Assembly: GCA_964494205.1 (NCBI GenBank)
Contig: CAZBRD010000001.1
Span: 1-64,000 of the forward strand
Direction: 5' to 3'
From: JBBTCX01 sp964494205
GTDB lineage: Bacteria; Planctomycetota; Phycisphaerae; UBA1845
DNA length: 64,000 nt
Position 1 is the first letter of the stretch. Each line of letters starts with the position of its first letter. The notes under the pieces were generated by a model. That model made no database searches, was not told where the DNA came from, and was given only the letters and a program-made list of their open reading frames with translations. Shown here piece by piece: positions 58,641 through 64,000 of the stretch. A program made the position numbers and the translations under genes.

Positions 58641-59708
58641 ATGCAAGACAGTCTAGCCAACGTCGTTCGCACGATTCGGCTCGGCGAATCTCGCCTCAAA
58701 GAGCTGTTCGACTCGCTGGACAATGCGGCTTCCCCGGAGATCCCGGACAGTCGCGAGCACAAGCGGTTTATCTACCGTCAGAAGATTATCTTGATGCAGA
58801 TTGTCCAGCCGGGCGCAGGCGACGCCACCAATTTTGTCTGCCCCACGAGAAACGTAAGCCGTGGCGGACTTGCGTGCCTGCATGGTGGATATCTGCATGT
58901 CGGCAGCCGCTGCGTCGCTCACTTGCGTACCGTTCGCGGATCGTTTGAGCCGGTGCTTGGAACGGTCGTCCGTTGTCGTCACGTGCAAGGCACGATTCAC
59001 GACGTCGGAATAAAGTTCGATTTCTGGATTGATCCATCGCTCTTCTGCCACGAAGCAGTGCGCTACCAGGCACTTGTGGCTGATCTCGACAAACCCTCCG
59101 CCGCTGCCGTACGCGAGGCCCTTGGCGCATTGTCCTGCACAGTCACTGTGGCTGAAAATGCTTCCCAGCTCGACGACCTGGCGATGGGTCGCCTCTTTGA
59201 CTTCACGCTGGTCGACGTTGATCTTCCGAATGGCGCGGCCTTTGCAACAATGAAGTCGCTGCGCGAGAAGGGTTACACGGGGCCAGTCTTCGCAGCCAGC
59301 GCCAAGAATTCGGACGACGAAAAAAAGCAATGTCTGGACGTGGGTTTCAACGACTACCTGCCCAAGCCGTACGACGCCAAGGCGCTCGCCAAGTTAGCGA
59401 AATCGCACTTCGCGGCTCCCATTCACAGCAAACTGGAAGCGAAGAAAGAGACCGAGGCATTGTTCGCCGGATTCTTCCGCGCGCTGCCGGCTAAGGTGCG
59501 GGCGATCGAACAGGCGGCTGCAGCCAATGACGAGCAACTCACCAAACTGGTGCAGTCGTTTCGCGACCTGAATCGTTCACTGGGTTTCGACGCGGTGGTG
59601 CAATCCTCAGAATCGCTGCTTAGCTCTTTGAGCAGCACACCTGAGGTCAACCTGCTTAAGAAACAAGTCGCTGAATTGATCGGCGTCTGTCGCCGACTCA
59701 GGCCGTAA
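58641..59708 (+). CDS. PilZ-REC protein with degenerate phosphotransfer-like end
   Basis: 355 residues. The N-terminal part has a PilZ-type beta barrel: REHKRFIYRQKIILMQ near 34-49 and CPTRNVSRGGLACLHGGY near 63-80 (the DxSxxG-like motif is NVSRGG). Then comes a receiver domain with Asp in TLVDVDLPNG near 191 and Lys in YLPKPYD near 241, both intact. A C-terminal helical segment (about 275-355) resembles an Hpt bundle, but the phospho-His site is replaced: QSFRDLNRSLGF has no His. Likely links c-di-GMP and phosphorylation. ATG 58641 has GGGGAA upstream. Confidence 0.78.
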   Translation: MQDSLANVVRTIRLGESRLKELFDSLDNAASPEIPDSREHKRFIYRQKIILMQIVQPGAGDATNFVCPTRNVSRGGLACLHGGYLHVGSRCVAHLRTVRGSFEPVLGTVVRCRHVQGTIHDVGIKFDFWIDPSLFCHEAVRYQALVADLDKPSAAAVREALGALSCTVTVAENASQLDDLAMGRLFDFTLVDVDLPNGAAFATMKSLREKGYTGPVFAASAKNSDDEKKQCLDVGFNDYLPKPYDAKALAKLAKSHFAAPIHSKLEAKKETEALFAGFFRALPAKVRAIEQAAAANDEQLTKLVQSFRDLNRSLGFDAVVQSSESLLSSLSSTPEVNLLKKQVAELIGVCRRLRP

Positions 59709-59723
59709 GGCATCACGTGGCGA

Positions 59724-60416
59724 TCATCGCGTCGACCGACGCGCTTTGCGACCCGATGTGGAAACATCGACATCGACGCGAATCCTGGCGCCCGCGTCAG
59801 GTCCTACGGCAATAGCGCCGGCCCCTGAATCCAGAGTGATCGGGCCGTTGAAAGGAGCCCGCTCGCGGACCGTGATCTCACTCCCGATCTTGAGTTTGAG
59901 TGACGTAAGGTAACGCAAAAACTCAGGGTCGCTGTCCGAAACTTCCACCACGCAGCCACTTTGACCCACGGTGAGATCGGAAAGCGGGACACCGCGCCGC
60001 GGCGGAATAGAACCATCCTTGGCTGGGATCGGAGAGCCGTGCGGATCAAACTCCGGATACCCAAGCACTTCGTAAATCCGCTCAATCAGACGATCACTGA
60101 CCGCATGTTCCAATACCTCGGCGTCATCGTGCAATTCGTCCCACGAAAGCCCTAGCGTCTTGCTCAAAAACAGCTCAATCAACCGATGGCGACGGATCAT
60201 GTTGATCGCGACACGTTTACCCTTTTCCGTGAGCTTCACGCCGTAGTAGGGCGTGTGACGCAAATAACCCTCAGCCGCCAGGTGCTTGATCATGCCGGTG
60301 ACGGATGCCATTTTCACGCCAAGCCGCTGCGCGAGCCTCTTGGTTGAAGACTTCTGCTCCTCCAATTCAAGCGTGTAGATGGCTTTGATGTAATCTTCAA
60401 TCGACGTACTGGGCAC
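59724..60416 (-). CDS. DtxR/IdeR family metal-dependent repressor
   Basis: 230 residues. The N-terminal winged helix is STSIEDYIKAIYTLE and STKRLAQRLGVKMASVTGMI near 24-43. The metal-binding dimerization domain has RRHRLIELFLSKTLG and HDDAEVLEHAVSD near 97-109, with Glu at the DtxR Cys102 position as in MntR-like members. A C-terminal SH3/FeoA-like domain starts near LSDLTVGQSGCVVEV. It senses Fe or Mn and blocks uptake genes. A matching box lies at 60502-60519 between this gene and the divergent ABC operon. Confidence 0.93.
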   Translation of the reverse strand: MPSTSIEDYIKAIYTLELEEQKSSTKRLAQRLGVKMASVTGMIKHLAAEGYLRHTPYYGVKLTEKGKRVAINMIRRHRLIELFLSKTLGLSWDELHDDAEVLEHAVSDRLIERIYEVLGYPEFDPHGSPIPAKDGSIPPRRGVPLSDLTVGQSGCVVEVSDSDPEFLRYLTSLKLKIGSEITVRERAPFNGPITLDSGAGAIAVGPDAGARIRVDVDVSTSGRKARRSTR

Positions 60417-60501
60417 GAGTTACCTTTCTTTTGGGGTTCCGCCGAGCGGCATGGTTACGCGAATCGGGGCGCCACACAAGCGCAACGCTCCCGGCAGATA
60501 A

Positions 60502-60519
60502 TTAGGCTAGACTAATTTA
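60502..60519. promoter_or_regulatory. DtxR-type operator box
   Basis: TTAGGCTAGACTAATTTA matches the DtxR/IdeR consensus TTAGGTTAGCCTAACCTAA at most of the conserved positions, with TTAGG and CTAA halves intact. It lies between the divergent repressor and substrate-binding-protein genes, five bases before a TTGACG -35-like hexamer. Confidence 0.78.
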
Positions 60520-60523
60520 TTTC

Positions 60524-60552
60524 TTGACGCCGGCTATTTGCCGATATAGAGT
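60524..60552 (+). promoter_or_regulatory. Promoter of the metal ABC operon
   Basis: TTGACG (60524-60529) and TAGAGT (60547-60552) are separated by 17 bases. The predicted transcript starts near 60559, which places ATG 60566 almost at its end and favours GTG 60584 as translation start. The DtxR box is adjacent, as expected for metal-dependent repression. Confidence 0.55.
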
Positions 60553-60583
60553 AAAGCGAAGTTACATGAATAAGGAGCTTATC

Positions 60584-61519
60584 GTGCGTAGCCAAAGAGC
60601 ATTTAGCGCAACGTCGATCCTCGCGGCCGGTGTGATCGTTACCTGTTTCCTCGGGTCATCCCGGGCCGATTCGCAGACTGCGCCCGCACCTGCAAAAAAG
60701 AAAATCGTCTGCACGACCACGATGATCACCGACCTGGCCAAGGTCATCGCGGGCGATGCGGCTGAGGTGCAGGGCATCATGCGTGCGGGCGAGGATCCGC
60801 ATATTTATGAGGTTCGACCTCGCGACGCACAGATGGTCTCAGAAGCCGACGTAGTCTTTATGAACGGCCTGCACCTGGAGGCTACTTTGGGCGAAGTCAT
60901 CGAAAACGCCGCCAAGAAAGCAACCGTGGTGAAGTTGGCTGAAACGCCCGCGATCGTGCCGCTGGAAAGCGAAGCCGCTCGCGGCGCGCCCGATCCGCAC
61001 TGTTGGTTTAACGTGCTTTATTTCAAGATTTTTGCCGAACGGGCGAGGGATGCCCTCATCGCAGCCGACCCGAAGAATGCAGATGGCTATCGCACGCGGG
61101 CCGAAAAGTACCTGAGTGAACTCAGTGAGCTGCACAACTGGGTCAAGGAGCAGATCGCCTCCGTCCCGCGCGAGCAGCGCGTGATGGTCACCAGCCACGA
61201 CGCGTTCCAATACTACGGGCGGACGTATTTTATTGATGTGTTCGCCGTCATTGGCATCAGCACAGAACAGCAGCCTCGTCCTGGCGACGTCGCCCAATTG
61301 GAATCCACTGTGCGCGAGCGAAAAGTAAAAGCCCTCTTTATCGAAACGTCGGTGAGCAAGACTTTGAATGACGTCGTGAAGAAAGTGGCTGAGCACACCG
61401 GCGCCAAGATCGGCGGGACTCTATACAGTGATTCGCTCGGCGATCCGGGCACCGATGTCGGCACGTATGTCGGCATGGTGCGTCACAACACCAAGACGAT
61501 CGTGGAAGCCTTGAAGTAA
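60584..61519 (+). CDS. Metal ABC transporter substrate-binding protein
   Basis: 311 residues from GTG 60584, which has AAGGAG six bases upstream; ATG 60566 is less likely. After a signal peptide comes a cluster A-1 (TroA/ZnuA/MntC) fold: VCTTTMITDLAKVIAGDAAE near 37-56. Metal ligands can be placed as His in GEDPHIYEVRP, His in APDPHCWFN, His in TSHDAFQYY and Asp in LYSDSLG. His-His-His-Asp resembles TroA, which takes Zn or Mn. First gene of the operon. Confidence 0.92.
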   Translation: MRSQRAFSATSILAAGVIVTCFLGSSRADSQTAPAPAKKKIVCTTTMITDLAKVIAGDAAEVQGIMRAGEDPHIYEVRPRDAQMVSEADVVFMNGLHLEATLGEVIENAAKKATVVKLAETPAIVPLESEAARGAPDPHCWFNVLYFKIFAERARDALIAADPKNADGYRTRAEKYLSELSELHNWVKEQIASVPREQRVMVTSHDAFQYYGRTYFIDVFAVIGISTEQQPRPGDVAQLESTVRERKVKALFIETSVSKTLNDVVKKVAEHTGAKIGGTLYSDSLGDPGTDVGTYVGMVRHNTKTIVEALK

Positions 61520-61553
61520 TCGCAGCCACCCTTCACCGTCGACTAGAGTGCTT

Positions 61554-62363
61554 ATGTCCACACTTGTAAACGAATCAACCAAGCCCAGACTCGACTCGAC
61601 AAAAGTCGATCGTCCCGCGGTCGGCATCCACGGCGTTACGGTCTCTTACGGCCGCAAACCGGTGCTTCGCTCTGTTTCGCTCGAGGTCCCCCGCGCCACG
61701 CTCGTGGGCATCATCGGCCCGAACGGCGCGGGCAAAACGACCTTACTCAAGGCCCTGCTCGGTCTCATCGAACCGGACGCCGGCCGAGTCGAGATCAATG
61801 GCCGACCGGTTTCGTCTTCGCGGCAGGCGCTTGCGTATGTCCCGCAGACCGAAGCGGTCGATTGGGATTTTCCGGTCACGGTGTTCGACGTCGTGCTGAT
61901 GGGGCGCTATGGCCGACTCGGCTGGTTTGGACGGCCGGGGCGAAAAGATCACGAAGCGGCGAAAGAAGCGCTCGAACTCGTCGGCATGTCCGACTTCGCC
62001 GATCGCCACATTCGGCAGCTTTCGGGCGGCCAACAACAGCGCGTTTTTCTTGCTCGCGCGCTTTGTCAGCAGGCGGATATTCTGCTGCTCGATGAACCCT
62101 TCGCGGGCGTCGATGCAGCCACCGAGCAGGCCATATTCCGTTTGATCGACCGACTCAAGCTCGATGGAAAGACCCTCTTGGTGGTCAACCACGATCTTTC
62201 CATTCTGAACCGATTCGATCTCGTCTTGTTATTGAACCAACGCGTCGTCGCCTTTGGTCCAACGGCCACTGTCGTCAACGATGAAAACCTGCGTCGAACC
62301 TATGGCGGCAGATTGACCTTGCTCGATCGCGCCGACGTCGCGCTCGCTCAACCGAAACGGTGA
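61554..62363 (+). CDS. Metal ABC transporter ATP-binding protein
   Basis: 269 residues. Walker A is IIGPNGAGKTTLLKALLG near 53-70, the Q-loop lies in YVPQTEAVDWDFPV, the signature is IRQLSGGQQQRVFLARAL near 155-172, Walker B is ILLLDEPFAG and the switch His is in LLVVNHDLS. Typical of the Zn/Mn/Fe family (ZnuC/MntA). It follows the substrate-binding gene by 34 bases and precedes the permease gene by three. Confidence 0.95.
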   Translation: MSTLVNESTKPRLDSTKVDRPAVGIHGVTVSYGRKPVLRSVSLEVPRATLVGIIGPNGAGKTTLLKALLGLIEPDAGRVEINGRPVSSSRQALAYVPQTEAVDWDFPVTVFDVVLMGRYGRLGWFGRPGRKDHEAAKEALELVGMSDFADRHIRQLSGGQQQRVFLARALCQQADILLLDEPFAGVDAATEQAIFRLIDRLKLDGKTLLVVNHDLSILNRFDLVLLLNQRVVAFGPTATVVNDENLRRTYGGRLTLLDRADVALAQPKR

Positions 62364-62366
62364 CAC

Positions 62367-63686
62367 TTGCCGGCACTACTTTCACAAGTTGAATTGAACT
62401 GGTCCCAATGGCTTGCACCATTCGGCAAGCTGTGGTGGGCGGGCACCGCGTGCAGCGCGCTCGTTGGCATTGCGCTCGGTGTACTCGGTTGCTTCGTCAT
62501 TCTGCGACGAATGGCTCTCATCGGCGATGCGCTCTCACATGCAATCCTGCCGGGCGTCGTCATCGCTTTTCTGCTCACTGGCCGATCGGATATCGAAGGA
62601 CTGTTCCTCGGCGCGTTAGTCGCCGGTCTCGTCGCAGCCATTCTGATTCGCCTCGTCTCCCAATACAGCCGCAGCAAGGAAGACTCGGCAATTGGCGTCG
62701 TTTTCACGGCGTTTTTCGCTCTGGGGGTCGTCATCGCGAGCATGATGCCACGCTCGACCCACTTCGACCTGAAGTGCTTCCTTTTTGGCGATCCGCTAGC
62801 CGTCGGGCGCGAAGATGTCCGAGCGACGGCCATCGTCGCCCCGATCGTGCTCATCACCATCGGGCTACTCTACCATCGCCTGAAGATTGTGAGCTTTGAT
62901 CCTCTTGTGGCCGCAGCCATGGGAATCTCCGTCTCGGTGCTGCATTACCTCCTGATGGGGCTTCTTTCAGTTACGGTGATCGTGGGCCTCAAAACCGTCG
63001 GCGTGATTCTCGTCGTAGCCATGGTCATCACGCCCGCCTCGGCTGCTTATCAATTGACCAATCGGCTGTTTCCAATGCTGCTGTTGGCAGGCCTATTTGG
63101 AGCCATCTCTGCCGCGGTAGGCATGTCCGTCGCTTTTGTGACAAATGCGCCGACGGGACCCGCCATGGTTCTAGTCGCCACGTTCATCTTCGGACTTGCT
63201 GTGTTGTTTAGTCCCATGAACGGCGTGCTTGTTCGCCTGCTTCGTCGTCGAAGTGTGCGTGTACACACAGAGGTCGAGGACGTGCTGAAGGCCATCTACA
63301 ACCTGGGCGAGCAGGGAATAGTGCCAACCGCTGACACCATCGCGTCACGCGCCTTGCTATCGACGCGTCGCGTTTCGGCTATCACGGGCGCGCTTCAATC
63401 GCAGCGACTGCTCGAACCGGGCAGTGTCCTTGCGCTGACCGACGCCGGTCACGAACGAGCTCGAGAGCTGGTTCGCGCCCATCGCTTGTGGGAATCGTAT
63501 TTGGCTGATCACGCCCAACTCGATCACGACGCGATCCATCATGAAGCCGAACGCCTCGAGCACGCACATGAATTGGCTGACGAGGTCGATGCGACGCTTG
63601 GGTTCCCGGCGCGGGATCCCCATGGCGAGGTAATTCCATCAATTGCAGGTGGCGATCCGGCGGTATCGCCCGACAAACGCAAATAG
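62367..63686 (+). CDS. Metal ABC permease fused to a DtxR-like regulatory domain
   Basis: 439 residues from a TTG three bases after the ATPase stop. Residues about 1-290 are a ZnuB/MntB-type permease with about eight segments, GDALSHAILPGVVIAFLL and LKTVGVILVVAMVITPASAAY being conserved. From about 298 on it reads as a DtxR/MntR winged helix and metal domain: EDVLKAIYNLGEQG, ALLSTRRVSAITGAL, RAHRLWESYLADHA, HHEAERLEHAHELADEVD, and GFPARDPHGEVIP. Metal-ligand residues look retained. The cytoplasmic domain may gate transport by metal or bind DNA at the membrane. Confidence 0.92.
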   Translation: MPALLSQVELNWSQWLAPFGKLWWAGTACSALVGIALGVLGCFVILRRMALIGDALSHAILPGVVIAFLLTGRSDIEGLFLGALVAGLVAAILIRLVSQYSRSKEDSAIGVVFTAFFALGVVIASMMPRSTHFDLKCFLFGDPLAVGREDVRATAIVAPIVLITIGLLYHRLKIVSFDPLVAAAMGISVSVLHYLLMGLLSVTVIVGLKTVGVILVVAMVITPASAAYQLTNRLFPMLLLAGLFGAISAAVGMSVAFVTNAPTGPAMVLVATFIFGLAVLFSPMNGVLVRLLRRRSVRVHTEVEDVLKAIYNLGEQGIVPTADTIASRALLSTRRVSAITGALQSQRLLEPGSVLALTDAGHERARELVRAHRLWESYLADHAQLDHDAIHHEAERLEHAHELADEVDATLGFPARDPHGEVIPSIAGGDPAVSPDKRK

Positions 63687-63712
63687 GGTTTTTTCAACAT
63701 GTGGAGGCGAAC

Positions 63713-64000
63713 ATGATCCGGAGAAGTTCCTTCCGGTGTGCGGTTGGGTTCTGCGCACTGGTAAATATGATTGAGTTTTCCGTGGCTGATGACGGCCCCA
63801 TCGTCACTGATCGACCGGATTTCACGGAAAGCAGCTCGACCGTTCCAGCACTGCGAATGCAGATCGAGGGCGGCTACACCTTTACCGCAGACGACGAGAA
63901 CAGGCTGAGAACAGCCGATCACACGTTTCCAGAGCTGCTAATGCGAATTGGAATTGTCGAGGGATTTGAGCTTCGCATCGGTGGCGAGGGGTTCTCATCG
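63713..64000 (+). CDS. Transporter of the phenol-degradation MetA-like family (truncated)
   Basis: 96 codons read from ATG 63713 to the window end without a stop. GGAGG precedes the start by five bases. After a signal peptide come TDRPDFTESSSTVPALRMQI and GGYTF, then PELLMRIGIVEGFELRIGG. This is the opening of the 'putative MetA-pathway of phenol degradation' outer-membrane beta-barrel family. It lies 26 bases after the permease and may belong to the same operon. The 3' part is outside the window. Confidence 0.8.
   Translation, partial: MIRRSSFRCAVGFCALVNMIEFSVADDGPIVTDRPDFTESSSTVPALRMQIEGGYTFTADDENRLRTADHTFPELLMRIGIVEGFELRIGGEGFSS

Noticed and set aside
1..64000. tRNA or rRNA genes, prophage or integrative element.
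   Set aside because: No T-loop GTTCGA-type signatures with paired ends, no integrase, capsid or transposase-like frame could be supported.

Overview
The window looks like a chromosomal segment of a planctomycete, most likely a Phycisphaerae-like lineage. Four features point that way: zinc-ribbon membrane proteins of the CGYSL...CPECG type, a prepilin-like protein with an FTLIELLVAIAIIALLIS N-terminus, Cys-rich secreted proteins with DUF4215 or LNR modules, and dockerin-like C-termini with paired Asp-rich loops. Genes are mostly single or in pairs, on both strands. I see no rRNA, tRNA, CRISPR array, prophage or intact transposase.

Layout. 0-2.3 kb: a visibly AT-richer SIR2-like gene with a secreted partner, then a DUF6265 protein. 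2.3-10.1 kb: small accessory genes (YjbR-like, two DinB-like proteins counting one at 21 kb, a MiaE-like hydroxylase), a fused E1 alpha-beta dehydrogenase, a lipoprotein with MORN-like repeats, and a tandem DUF1579 pair. 10.7-20.3 kb: tgt-yajC, an inositol-phosphatase family enzyme, a SerA-like dehydrogenase, a membrane-anchored hydrolase, an HtrA protease and a large Cys-rich secreted protein. 20.5-27.6 kb: DUF971, DinB, a degenerate receiver protein, an AmmeMemoRadiSam radical SAM enzyme, a 14-repeat RCC1-like secreted protein and smpB. 27.7-31.3 kb: ECF sigma factor, zinc-finger anti-sigma factor and an exported PDZ protein. 31.3-34.9 kb: AAC(6')-like acetyltransferase, trmB, YggS/PLPBP and a prepilin. 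35.1-40.7 kb: three consecutive Hsp20 genes, mnmA and a DsbD-like protein. 41-47 kb: ribonuclease Y, a DUF4440 lipoprotein, zinc-ribbon membrane proteins, a UPF0175/DUF3368 toxin-antitoxin pair and a thioesterase. 47.5-54.5 kb: a large LNR-containing secreted protein, fliM, three small unknown genes, mutM and a TPR-YggX fusion. 54.7-64 kb: DUF885, two paralogous hydrolases, a PilZ-REC protein, and a metal-uptake locus (a DtxR repressor divergent from an ABC system whose permease carries its own DtxR-like domain), ending in a truncated outer-membrane-transporter-like gene.

The best-supported regulatory circuit is the metal locus. A DtxR-type box lies between the repressor gene and the substrate-binding-protein gene, directly upstream of a plausible promoter. 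The sigma/anti-sigma/exported-PDZ cluster looks like an envelope-stress or surface-sensing module.

The most unusual genome-scale signal is a set of at least five families of short palindromic repeats scattered between genes. Two copies lie inside reading frames: one near the N-terminus of the E1 gene and one in the signal region of the following lipoprotein. No REP-associated (RAYT) transposase is visible. No complete new multi-gene system could be demonstrated from sequence reading alone.
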